Shown here: positions 25,872 to 33,089 of the stretch, one piece after another
Position numbering within the stretch: the stretch's first letter is position 1
Layout: the number at the start of each line of letters is the position of its first letter
NCBI GenBank assembly: GCA_964556395.1
Contig: CAZKVR010000007.1
Coordinates: 1-44,902, forward strand
Reading direction: 5' to 3'
DNA length: 44,902 nucleotides
DNA from: WJKR01 sp964556395
Lineage (GTDB): Archaea > Nanobdellota > Nanobdellia > Woesearchaeales > WJKR01
Position numbers and translations under genes: made by a program
The notes under the pieces: generated by a model
Seen by the model: the letters and a program-made list of their open reading frames with translations, nothing else
Database searches by the model: none
Told to the model about the DNA's origin: nothing

Positions 25872-27008
25872 TTATTCGGCCGCTTTCTTCAACGCGTCGG
25901 CCTTGTCCGTCTGTTCCCAGGGGAAGTCTTCCCGTCCGAAGTGGCCGTACGCCGCCGTCCGGCTGTAACGCGGCTTCTTGAGGTCGAGGTCTCGGATGAT
26001 CGCGCCTGGCCGTAGGTCGAACACTTTGCGGATAGCTTTTTCTATCTTCTCTTCCGCGACGGTGTTGGTGCCGAACGTGTCGACGTTCACGCTCACCGGC
26101 TCCGGTACTCCGATGGCGTATCCGACCTGTAGCTCGCACTTCTTCGCCAGGCCTGCTTCTACGACGTTCTTCGCCACCCACCGTGCGGCGTAGGCTCCTG
26201 ACCGGTCCACCTTGCTCGGGTCTTTCCCTGAGAAGGCTCCGCCGCCGTGCCGTCCGACGCCGCCGTACGTGTCGACGATGACCTTCCGGCCGGTCAGGCC
26301 TGCGTCCCCTTTGGGGCCTCCGATGATGAACTTCCCCGTCGCGTTGACGTGGTATGTCGTCTCCTCGTCCGTCCAGTCGCCGACGACCGGTTTCACGACG
26401 TGTTCCATCAGGGCTGCGCGCAGGTCTTCTTCTGAGACGTCGTCAGTGTGTTGTTGCGCCACCACGACGGCCATGACTCGTTGCGGCTGGCCGTTCTTGT
26501 ATTTGACCGAGACTTGTGCTTTCCCGTCCGGGCCGAGGTGTGGTATGACGCCTTCTTTCCGGACTTCCGCCATGCGTTGGGTGAGCTTGTGCGCCAACAG
26601 TATGGGGAGTGGCATGCGTTCTGGGGTCTCGTCCGTGGCGTAGCCGTACATCATCCCTTGGTCGCCTGCTCCTTGCTCTTCGGGTCCGTCCCGGTCGACT
26701 CCTTGGGCGATGTCCGGGCTCTGCTTCTCGATGCCGACGAGCACCGAGCAGTCTTCGTGGTCGATGCCGAACTGTGATCTCGTGTATCCTATCTCCAGGA
26801 GTGTTTTCCGCGCGATGGCTTGGTAGTCGACGTGCGCCTTGCTCGTCACTTCTCCGAGCAGTACGACGAGGCCTGTCTTCGTCGCCGTCTCGACGGCTAC
26901 GCGGCTGTCAGGGTCTTCCTTGAGGAGTGCGTCGAGGATGGCGTCTGAGATGTTGTCGCATATCTTGTCGGGGTGTCCTTCCGTGACTGACTCGCTGGTT
27001 ATGATCAT
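25872..27008 (-). CDS. metK: S-adenosylmethionine synthetase, bacterial type
   Basis: Makes SAM from methionine and ATP. All bacterial MetK landmarks are present: SESVTEGHPDKICD, the loop QSPDIAQGV, GAGDQGMMYGYATDET, FIIGGPKGDAGLTGRK, and YGGVGRHGGGAFSGKDPSKV. The 378 residues match the bacterial/eukaryotic enzyme, not the distinct archaeal MAT family that most archaea use. ATG 27008 has GGTGG upstream and a TATA-like CTTTAAGAG near 27060. It is divergent from the HTH-CBS gene. Confidence 0.96.
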   Translation of the reverse strand: MIITSESVTEGHPDKICDNISDAILDALLKEDPDSRVAVETATKTGLVVLLGEVTSKAHVDYQAIARKTLLEIGYTRSQFGIDHEDCSVLVGIEKQSPDIAQGVDRDGPEEQGAGDQGMMYGYATDETPERMPLPILLAHKLTQRMAEVRKEGVIPHLGPDGKAQVSVKYKNGQPQRVMAVVVAQQHTDDVSEEDLRAALMEHVVKPVVGDWTDEETTYHVNATGKFIIGGPKGDAGLTGRKVIVDTYGGVGRHGGGAFSGKDPSKVDRSGAYAARWVAKNVVEAGLAKKCELQVGYAIGVPEPVSVNVDTFGTNTVAEEKIEKAIRKVFDLRPGAIIRDLDLKKPRYSRTAAYGHFGREDFPWEQTDKADALKKAAE

Positions 27009-27093
27009 GTGGTTCCACCTGTGTTCTCTGCGGGCGTTGAGCGGAGGGGTGGTGTCTCTTAAAGCCTCCTGACAATTTTATTCTTATAGGAAT

Positions 27094-27103
27094 ATTTTTA
27101 TAG
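27094..27103 (+). promoter_or_regulatory. TATA box of the HTH-CBS gene
   Basis: TTTTTATAGT centred 26 nt before ATG 27125, so the gene is probably leaderless. Confidence 0.6.
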
Positions 27104-27124
27104 TCTCTCCGCTTCCCCACCGGT

Positions 27125-27679
27125 ATGGCTGACATCCCGGACCTCTCACACCTCAAAGCCCTCCGGCAGAGCCTCGGCCTCTCGCAGCAAGACCTCGCCA
27201 GACGCGCAGGGGTGTCGCAGAGCCTCGTCGCCAAGATCGAGTCCGGACGGCTCGACCCGTCGTTGTCCAACGCGCAGCGGATAGCCGACGCCCTCGCCGC
27301 CGAGTCGCCCGACGAGGTCACCCTGGCGAAGGTGATGTCGCGCAAGGTCGTCTCGTTCCCGCCCGGCACCAAGGCCTTGGAGGCCGTCAAGGCGATGCGG
27401 AAGCGCGGCATCTCGCAATTCCCCGTGATGGATGGTGAGAAGGTGGTCGGACGAGTCACAGAGACCTGCCTGCTCAGGCACGTGGAAAGCCTCGACACCG
27501 CCACGGTCAAAGACCTCATGCTCCCACCCCCGCCGTTGCTGGACAAGCACACGCCCGTCAGCGCGGCCGTGCCGTTGCTCCAGGTGTACAACGCCGTCCT
27601 CGTCCTCGACGGAGGCACGGTCGTGGGTATCGTCGCCAAGGCTGACGTGATGGGGGCCGCGTTAAGGCAGAAATTATAA
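27125..27679 (+). CDS. XRE-type HTH regulator with two CBS domains
   Basis: 184 residues. An XRE helix-turn-helix (LGLSQQDLARRAGVSQSLVA, residues about 18-40) is followed by a CBS pair (VMSRKVVSFPPGTKALEAVK and FPVMDGEKVVGRVTE, then KDLMLPPPP and GIVAKADVM). This architecture is known as an archaeal regulator family (COG3620-like). CBS domains sense adenosyl compounds such as AMP, ATP or SAM. Being divergent from metK with a shared intergenic region, it may control SAM synthesis; that is an inference. Confidence 0.85.
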   Translation: MADIPDLSHLKALRQSLGLSQQDLARRAGVSQSLVAKIESGRLDPSLSNAQRIADALAAESPDEVTLAKVMSRKVVSFPPGTKALEAVKAMRKRGISQFPVMDGEKVVGRVTETCLLRHVESLDTATVKDLMLPPPPLLDKHTPVSAAVPLLQVYNAVLVLDGGTVVGIVAKADVMGAALRQKL

Positions 27680-27686
27680 CGCAATG

Positions 27687-27696
27687 CTTTTAAATC
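27687..27696 (+). promoter_or_regulatory. TATA box of the tRNA-Trp gene
   Basis: CTTTTAAATC, predicting transcription start near 27717, about 10 nt before the tRNA 5' end. Confidence 0.55.
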
Positions 27697-28502
27697 GGCT
27701 TGCGCTCTCCACATCTCGGAAGAGTCGGGGGCGTAGTATAAACCTCGCGAGCCCTGGTTCGTGAAGGGTACATCCTGGCTAGAATGGCTGGCTCCAGAAG
27801 CTTTGGAGCGAGGAGGCCTGCGGGCCGATGACTAGAACTTGGCTCTAAGCCAGTGATACCAGCAGACCTCCGCACTCGAGCGGTGCGGAGGGTTGAAATC
27901 TGGGTTCGAATCCCAGCGTCCCCACTCTTCCTTTTCCTCGTCCCTATGGTTTTGAAGAACCGCTTGTATGACTCCTTGTTCCTGATGGTGACGTCGTACC
28001 CGTCGTAGTTCTTTCCTTTCTTCCGGCAGATGTATGATTTGAGGCCCAGCTTCCCAAACCCTTCTTGCACGTCCTCTGCGAACCCCTTGTCCTTCATTGT
28101 TATCCTTATCTGCGGGTAGGAGTACCCTTTATCTTTCTGGATGACCGTGCAGCCGTCGGTGTCGAAAAGTCCTCTGAGGAACGAAGCCAGCAACCTGTCG
28201 TCCTTCTTCACGCCTAGAGGGATTCTGAGGTGGAGCTTCCTGCCTATCGGCGCTCCGAGCCGGTGCAGGAGTTGCCAAGCGCTTTTCTGATAGGTCCTGA
28301 GGATGATGAGGTGCTTGTCAGGATATTCCGCGTAGTGCATGCGCTTCTCGAAGAGCTGCAGGTAGAGGCCTGATACGTACTCCGCATACTTCTTGTCTCT
28401 GAGGTTCAAGGAGACGGTCAGCCTGTAGCTGGCGTTGACAGGCAGGGATAGGTGTCCGTCGCCGAAGTGTATCCCGAGATATTCCGCCAAGGCTTCATCC
28501 AT
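27690..28502 (-). CDS. LAGLIDADG homing endonuclease-like ORF, tail antisense to tRNA-Trp
   Basis: 270-codon frame. Both LAGLIDADG helices are visible: LAEYLGIHFGDGHLS (residues about 4-18) and LLASFLRGLFDTDGCTV (about 103-119), each with its acidic catalytic residue. The recognisable protein ends near residue 193 (FFKTIGTRKRKS). From there the frame has no stop and runs antisense through the whole tRNA-Trp locus, giving a tail that is just reversed tRNA sequence. There is no host gene or intein splice junction, so it is free-standing. The upstream ATG at 28502 is the only good start. It might be a relic of an intron-borne endonuclease or a cutter of the tRNA locus; the family is firm, the function is not. 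Confidence 0.8.
   Translation of the reverse strand: MDEALAEYLGIHFGDGHLSLPVNASYRLTVSLNLRDKKYAEYVSGLYLQLFEKRMHYAEYPDKHLIILRTYQKSAWQLLHRLGAPIGRKLHLRIPLGVKKDDRLLASFLRGLFDTDGCTVIQKDKGYSYPQIRITMKDKGFAEDVQEGFGKLGLKSYICRKKGKNYDGYDVTIRNKESYKRFFKTIGTRKRKSGDAGIRTQISTLRTARVRRSAGITGLEPSSSHRPAGLLAPKLLEPAILARMYPSRTRAREVYTTPPTLPRCGERKPI
27727..27924 (+). tRNA. Probable tRNA-Trp(CCA) with three intervening sequences
   Basis: Acceptor strands GGGGGCG (27727-27733) and CGTCCCC (27917-27923), discriminator A, T-arm CTGGG-TTCGAAT-CCCAG (27900-27916). Anticodon arm GCTGG (27787-27791), loop beginning CTCCAG with anticodon CCA (27794-27796), 3' strand CCAGT (27850-27854). The 198-nt locus exceeds a mature tRNA by about 122 nt. 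I place about 31 nt in the D-loop (between CCT repeats at 27743 and 27774), about 51 nt in the anticodon loop (27798-27848), and 40 nt in the variable loop (between TGA repeats at 27854 and 27894). The last insert has a 9-bp hairpin, CCTCCGCAC/GTGCGGAGG. Removing all three leaves about 76 nt with a 5-nt variable loop. The D-stem is weak and BHB motifs are not verified, so a decayed gene is possible. No CCA is encoded. Confidence 0.62.
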
Positions 28503-28572
28503 GCATCATTGGGGATCATCAATCCTTATAATGCCTTACGCGCACGCCTGTCCAGTGCCCTTTTTTTCCAAA

Positions 28573-28583
28573 CCTTTATTAAC
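28573..28583 (+). promoter_or_regulatory. TATA box of the 53-residue gene
   Basis: CCTTTATTAAC, centred 26 nt before ATG 28605. Confidence 0.55.
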
Positions 28584-28604
28584 TTGTTTTCCCGTTATAG
28601 TTGT

Positions 28605-28766
28605 ATGAAGCGTCGTCAGGTCAAGAAGGCGTTGAAGGGCATGTCTCGTCGTGAGAAGAGGCGGCTCGTCAAGGATGTGTCCAGGAGGCGTTCGCCCTTT
28701 CGCATGGTGGCTATCATCTTGTTGTTGGTGCTGCTCGTCCTCTTCCTGTTGCAGTGGTTCTTCTGA
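28605..28766 (+). CDS. Small basic single-pass membrane protein (53 aa)
   Basis: Starts at ATG 28605, leaderless by TATA spacing; a longer frame opening at 28452 lies upstream of the promoter and is not supported. The first 33 residues are strongly basic (MKRRQVKKALKGMSRREKRR), followed by one hydrophobic helix (MVAIILLLVLLVLFLLQWFF) that ends the protein. The layout is of a tail-anchored protein with a positively charged cytoplasmic part that could touch nucleic acid or ribosomes. No family recognised. Confidence 0.65.
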   Translation: MKRRQVKKALKGMSRREKRRLVKDVSRRRSPFRMVAIILLLVLLVLFLLQWFF

Positions 28767-28799
28767 CTTCGTGTTGTCGTCGGGGCTGTAAAAGCACAA

Positions 28800-28809
28800 C
28801 CTTTAAATA
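28800..28809 (+). promoter_or_regulatory. TATA box of the gene near 28844/28877
   Basis: CCTTTAAATA predicts transcription start near 28831. Confidence 0.5.
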
Positions 28810-28876
28810 TGGCTTTTTCGTCTTCGGTTGTGAACCATTTGGGGTGGTCATTATCGCGAAGAATTTCAATGATGAC

Positions 28877-29467
28877 ATGGACGAGTACCTCGCCCGCATC
28901 TACGGCAGGGATGGCCGTGCCAAGAAGGGCGTCGAGACGCAACAGCCGAAGAGGCCTAAGCCTAAGAAGAGGAAGAAGCAGGCGTACGAGGAGGTGCCTG
29001 CTGAGGTCTCTGAGGAGGAGGTCTTCGTCGAGTACGATGACACCAGGCCTGGTTCCAACGTGTTCGACTGGCTCGCTGACGTGTTCTCTGCCAAGCGTAA
29101 GGATGGGGGTGTCCCTGAGGACTTGCCTGAGAACGAGGCGCGCGTCCTCGAGGAGGCTGAGCATGAGATCGAGGAGACTGATGAGCGGATCCATGAGCTC
29201 GAGGAGAAGCGTGACTCGCTCTGGACGAAGTTCTTGAAGTCGATGCGTTCTTCTAGAAGTTCTGCTGGTGGGGGTGAGGGCTCTGCTGATGACTATGGTG
29301 GCGAGGTCTCTGTGGCGGGCTCTGATGAGGATGTCAAGGATGTCTTGAAGCTCGTCCACAAGTGGCTTGAAGAGCTCCCGCCTGCTAAGCTGAACGAGTT
29401 CAAGCAGTCCGAGGATTTCCGCAGGTACAAGTCTGTGTTGGAGAAGTACGGTTTGATCCGGAAGTAG
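28877..29467 (+). CDS. Unknown charged protein with a conserved-looking C-terminal helical domain
   Basis: 196 residues from ATG 28877 (MDEYLARIYGRDGR); an in-frame GTG at 28844 is closer to the predicted transcription start and would add 11 residues. A basic patch (KRPKPKKRKKQ) is followed by an acidic stretch and a coiled-coil-like part (EEAEHEIEETDERIHELEEK), a G/S linker, and the C-terminal module KWLEELPPAKLNEFKQSEDF followed by RRYKSVLEKYGLIRK. I have the impression that the last part recurs in DPANN proteins but know no named family. Followed by a T-run (29474-29482) as terminator. No membrane segment. Confidence 0.65.
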   Translation: MDEYLARIYGRDGRAKKGVETQQPKRPKPKKRKKQAYEEVPAEVSEEEVFVEYDDTRPGSNVFDWLADVFSAKRKDGGVPEDLPENEARVLEEAEHEIEETDERIHELEEKRDSLWTKFLKSMRSSRSSAGGGEGSADDYGGEVSVAGSDEDVKDVLKLVHKWLEELPPAKLNEFKQSEDFRRYKSVLEKYGLIRK

Positions 29468-29507
29468 CGGAACTTTTTTTCCTGTCTCTTTCTTGCGTTG
29501 GGAGGTG

Positions 29508-30803
29508 TCATGTGGTGTTGTTGCTGGGCTTGTCCAGCATCCATTTCCACACGGGTCTTATGGTGATTTTCTTCGTGCCGAGTTTCATCTCGTCTTCCTG
29601 GTCGTGGGTGAGCAGCAGTCCTTCTTTGAGCTTGTGCTTGTCCATCGCTTCCTTGACTCCTTGTAATTCCCGGTCCTTGTTGTCGTCGTTGAGTTCCCAG
29701 CAGACCTGGATGGCTTGTGTGATATTGTCGTTCTCTTTGATGACGAAGTCGCATTCGTGTTTTTCCTTGTGGTAGTATGTTTCTTGTCCTCTTCTTTGTA
29801 GTTCGATGAAAATGGTGTTTTCCAGCAGTCTTCCTGTGTCTTCGCTGTTTTGGAAGCTTGTTGCCCTGACGAGGCCTGTGTCGACGCAATAGACCTTTTT
29901 CTGCTGCATTTCCTGTTTCGAGAATGATGTGCTGTATGCTGGTATGAAGAACAGCAGGTGGATGTCTTCGAACATGCGTGGGAACTCGTACAGCTGGTCT
30001 TTTCCTATCTTTAGGCCTCTTGATTTGAGTTCGTTGAACGTCTTGTGTATGGACACTTCTTTCGCTATGTTGCTTATGAATTTCTTGCTGCTCGCTTTCA
30101 CTGCTTGGATGTTCTTGAGGTCGTACCGTTCGATGATGTCCCTGTAGATCATCACTTCAAGGTAGTTTTGGAGCGTTCGTATCTTGAACTCTTCTTGCAT
30201 CTCGTGCAGTTCCGGGAATCCTCCTTGTGTCAGGTACGTGTCGAATTCCTTTTTCACCTTCGCTTTTCCTTTCAGGGTGTGGGTGTCGGTGTCCGTTCTG
30301 TTGAATCGCAGGTGTTCCTTGAATGATAGCGGCAGCACTTCGATGGTGAGCGTCCTTCCTCGCAGGTTCGTGGCTATCTCTGTGCTTAGCAGTTTTGCCG
30401 AGCTTCCTGTGATGAAGATGTTCGTCGTGATGGTGTCGTTTATTCTCCTGACGAATTGTTCCCATCCGTCGACGTTCTGTATCTCGTCGAAGAAGAAGTA
30501 TGTGTGTCGTAGGTCCTTGTCGGGGTAGAGTTCTTGGTATGCTTCTATGATTAGTTGCAGGTCTTTCTTCTCGAGTTCCAGCCTGTCGTCCTCGAAGTTC
30601 ATGTAGAGGGTGTCTGTCTTGTCCGTAGTTTCGAGTAGTTGGCTTATCGTCTGGAATAGTAGGGTTGTCTTCCCGGACCTTCTGGGTCCGATGACTGTTA
30701 TTATTTTCTTCGAATCGGTCGGGATGCGTATGTCTCTTTGTTCTCCTGTGATGAGTTCTCCTTGGTGGTATTCTTTGATGATTTGTTTGAGTCGCTCTTT
30801 CAT
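29508..30803 (-). CDS. AAA ATPase with DUF4143 (AAA_14 type)
   Basis: 431 residues. Walker A VIGPRRSGKTTLL (about residues 38-50), Walker B TYFFFDEIQNVDGWEQFV, sensor region NIFITGSSAKLL, then the DUF4143 domain with VYCVDTGLVRATSFQNSED and ECDFVI (PD-(D/E)xK-like nuclease remnant). This family is very common in archaea and often mobile; function unclear. TATA box TTATTTATAAATA is 26 nt upstream (30823-30835), so it is leaderless. Diverges from the MNT gene at 31055, the same layout as the ATPase/MNT pair 2 kb further on. Confidence 0.88.
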   Translation of the reverse strand: MKERLKQIIKEYHQGELITGEQRDIRIPTDSKKIITVIGPRRSGKTTLLFQTISQLLETTDKTDTLYMNFEDDRLELEKKDLQLIIEAYQELYPDKDLRHTYFFFDEIQNVDGWEQFVRRINDTITTNIFITGSSAKLLSTEIATNLRGRTLTIEVLPLSFKEHLRFNRTDTDTHTLKGKAKVKKEFDTYLTQGGFPELHEMQEEFKIRTLQNYLEVMIYRDIIERYDLKNIQAVKASSKKFISNIAKEVSIHKTFNELKSRGLKIGKDQLYEFPRMFEDIHLLFFIPAYSTSFSKQEMQQKKVYCVDTGLVRATSFQNSEDTGRLLENTIFIELQRRGQETYYHKEKHECDFVIKENDNITQAIQVCWELNDDNKDRELQGVKEAMDKHKLKEGLLLTHDQEDEMKLGTKKITIRPVWKWMLDKPSNNTT

Positions 30804-30986
30804 GGGTCAGGTAAAGCACACATTATTTATAAATATTTCCTTTTGGGAAGGAAATAATGCTTGTTTTTTGTCTTTCGAGAAGGACACTTGTGGTGTTCGT
30901 ACCGCTGATAGCGTGCGGTGTGGGGGCTTTCTGCTCGTCCGGGTGGTTGTCCGGGGCGGTGGCGCACGCATCAGGATATGTGGTGC

Positions 30987-31065
30987 TTTTTTGTAGCACG
31001 TGTCACTTTTTTATAACAACAAGATTTATATAAAGTGTCACATTAATGTACTATATGTTACAAAA
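30987..31065 (+). promoter_or_regulatory. Promoter with repeated operator-like elements, MNT copy 1
   Basis: TATA box TTTATATAAA (31025-31034) is 26 nt before ATG 31055. Around it are TTTTTTGTAGC, TTTTTTATAAC and, inverted across the start codon, GTTACAAAAAAA, plus GTGTCAC twice. The gene encodes an HTH protein, so autorepression is plausible. Confidence 0.5.
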
Positions 31066-31601
31066 AAATACTGCTTTGACTGTCGCTTCCGTGTTCTTCA
31101 CGACGCCGACAAGGGACCGCTACCTTCGCGAAATCTCCAGAGAGATAGGGATAGCCCACACGTCGGTGAAGAAAGAGCTGGATTCGCTCGTGGAGAAAGG
31201 GATAATAGTGAAACGGACGGAAACGAGAGGGGCGAGGGAGTATCCGGTCTACAAAGCGGACATCCATTCGAAAGACTACAAGAGGGAGAAGCGGATATTC
31301 AACATCTCGTCCATCATCGACTCCGGCCTGGTAGAGCATTTGGTGGGCGGCGTGATGCCGGACACCATCATCCTGTTCGGGAGTTACTTGTTGGGCGAGG
31401 ATGTGGAAGAGAGCGATATCGACCTGTTCGTGCAGGCGCAGGAAGAAAAACTCGACCTGGGGCCCTTCGAACGGTCGCTCGGAAGGCCTATCCAACTCCA
31501 TTTCCGGAAGGATTTCAAGAATCTCCCCGAAGAGCTGAAGAACAACGTCCTCAACGGATTGCCATTGCAGGGCTTTTTGGAGGTCTTCGAGTGAAACTGA
31601 C
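31003..31601 (+). repeat. Long direct repeat, copy 1 (promoter plus MNT gene)
   Basis: About 599 bp nearly base-identical to 33090-33688 (offset 2087). It spans the TATA box, the whole HTH-MNT gene and the first bases of the HEPN gene. The single difference I see is at the 5' edge (31004 c versus t). Confidence 0.93.
31055..31594 (+). CDS. HTH-MNT nucleotidyltransferase, copy 1
   Basis: 179 residues from ATG 31055 (an ATG at 31046 would precede the predicted transcription start). Winged helix (DRYLREISREIGIAHTSVKK, ELDSLVEKGIIVKRTE), then TIILFGSYLLGEDVEESDID, the GS-x9-D-x-D MNT motif. Identical in sequence to the gene at 33142, but here the HEPN partner is reduced to a fragment, so the antitoxin-like protein is orphaned. 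Confidence 0.85.
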   Translation: MLQKNTALTVASVFFTTPTRDRYLREISREIGIAHTSVKKELDSLVEKGIIVKRTETRGAREYPVYKADIHSKDYKREKRIFNISSIIDSGLVEHLVGGVMPDTIILFGSYLLGEDVEESDIDLFVQAQEEKLDLGPFERSLGRPIQLHFRKDFKNLPEELKNNVLNGLPLQGFLEVFE

Positions 31602-31701
31602 GGTTTGTCCTGTAGGTGGTTGGTCTTGAAGGAGTGGTGGATCAAGAATCATGATGGGAAGATAAGGAAGTTCATCTCGAACCTTGAGGAAAAAGATATG
31701 T
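31591..31701 (+). pseudogene. Remnant of the HEPN partner gene
   Basis: Starts like the intact gene (GTG AAA CTG AC), then shifts. After a deletion of nearly all of the domain, a separate frame encodes LKEWWIKNHDGKIRKFISNL, matching the end of the intact protein (VKESWIRNNDRKIRDIIVKL) at only about 60-65% identity. A stop interrupts the original frame after about 12 codons. Confidence 0.8.
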
Positions 31702-31707
31702 GGAGGG

Positions 31708-32949
31708 TTACGTGTCCGTCCCTGTCCTTGTTTTGTCTCCGTCTGGCTCGTCCAGCATCCACTTCCACATGGGTCTTACCCGTATCCTTCTCCCTTCGTC
31801 TTCCAGCTCGTCTTCCTGGTCGTGCGTGAGGATGAGTCCTTCGTCCAGCCCGTGCGTGTCCATGGCTTCCTTAAGGCCTTCGAGTTCCCGCCGTTCGTTC
31901 TCCGGCGTGAGCTCCCAGCATGCTTGGATGGCTTGGGTGATACTCGTCCCCTGCTTGGTGAGGAAGTCGCATTCGTGCGCGGCTTTGTGGTAGTAGACCT
32001 CTTCGCCTCTCCTCTTGAGTTCTATGAAGGCGGCGTTCTCGAGCATCCTGCCTTTGTTTTCGGAGAATGTGAAGGCGTTCTGCCGTATGATGGCCGTGTC
32101 GACGCAGTATATCTTCTTCGGGTTGACGAGCTGTTTCTTGAGTGATGGGTCGTACTTCCTTATGGCGAAGAGGAGGTATGCTTGCTCCAGGTGGTCTATG
32201 AATTGGCTGACCGTGTTCACCGATCCTACGTCGATGAGGTGTCTGAGCTTGTTGTAGGATGTCTCCTTGCCTATGTTCGAGAGGAGGTAGTGTATGAGGG
32301 TCTTGATGGCCTTCTCGTTCCTCAGCTCGTTCCGTTGCAGGACGTCCCTGTAGAACACGTCGTGGAACAGGTTCTTGATGATGTCGTCGTTGTCTGTCTT
32401 CAGGTATTCGGGGAATCCTCCTTTCTGGAGGTACTCTGTGAATCGTGCCGGTCCGGGTTCGCTTCCTTTCAGCTTGAGGAACTCGTGGTATGAGAAGGGG
32501 TAGAGCTCTCGCGAGAGGTGCCTTCCGGTCAGTCTCGTCCCCAGCTCCTTGCTGAGCATGGTGGCGTTGGATCCCGTGATGATGGTTTTCTCGCCGCGGT
32601 CGACGAGCTGCCGTACGTACTTCTCCCATGAGTCCACGTTCTGGATCTCGTCGAGGAGGTAGGTGCCGTCTTCGCCGAGGGTCTCTTTGAAGGCTTGGTC
32701 GAGCCTCGTGAAGTCTTTCAGTTCGAATTCTGCCAGGTTGATGTCTTCGAAGGAGATGTAGTACACCGGTTCCGTGTCCTTGAGGGCTTGTCGGGCGAGG
32801 GTCGACTTCCCGCACCGCCTCACGCCTGTGATGATGGTGGCGAATTTGGGTTGGGGTCGTGGCGTGGTGTCTCTCGGGACGCCGAGGTCTTTCTGCAGCT
32901 GGTCCTGGTGGCTGCGGATGACTCGTTTCAGTTCCTCCTTGAGTATCAT
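31708..32949 (-). CDS. AAA ATPase with DUF4143 (AAA_14 type), second
   Basis: 413 residues. Walker A TIITGVRRCGKSTLARQAL, Walker B TYLLDEIQNVDSWEKYV, sensor KTIITGSNATMLS, DUF4143 part with YCVDTAIIRQNAF and ECDFLTKQGTSITQAIQACW. Paralogue of the protein at 29508: same order of motifs and similar C-terminal end (RPMWKWMLDEP versus RPVWKWMLDKP), but much divergence. TATA CTATATAAAA (32971-32980) is 26 nt upstream; leaderless. Divergent from MNT copy 2. Confidence 0.88.
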   Translation of the reverse strand: MILKEELKRVIRSHQDQLQKDLGVPRDTTPRPQPKFATIITGVRRCGKSTLARQALKDTEPVYYISFEDINLAEFELKDFTRLDQAFKETLGEDGTYLLDEIQNVDSWEKYVRQLVDRGEKTIITGSNATMLSKELGTRLTGRHLSRELYPFSYHEFLKLKGSEPGPARFTEYLQKGGFPEYLKTDNDDIIKNLFHDVFYRDVLQRNELRNEKAIKTLIHYLLSNIGKETSYNKLRHLIDVGSVNTVSQFIDHLEQAYLLFAIRKYDPSLKKQLVNPKKIYCVDTAIIRQNAFTFSENKGRMLENAAFIELKRRGEEVYYHKAAHECDFLTKQGTSITQAIQACWELTPENERRELEGLKEAMDTHGLDEGLILTHDQEDELEDEGRRIRVRPMWKWMLDEPDGDKTRTGTDT

Positions 32950-33089
32950 GGTTCTTGGAAGGGGGAGAATCTATATAAAAGTTTGCATTACTAATGAGAA
33001 GAATTGTGCTTTGCTGATGAGAACTTTTTCTGTTCGTCTCTTCAATCCTTGTTGTGGTGAAAGTAAGTGATACTTTTTTGTAGCGGTTG

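Noticed and set aside
27797..27849. Box C/D guide RNA inside the tRNA-Trp anticodon-loop intron, as in haloarchaea
   Set aside because: GATGA at 27827-27831 resembles box C, but no convincing D, C' or D' box lies at the right distances and the intron is only about 51 nt.
27690..28502. LAGLIDADG protein as an intein
   Set aside because: No host-protein sequence and no splice-junction Cys/Ser or His-Asn ends are seen around it.
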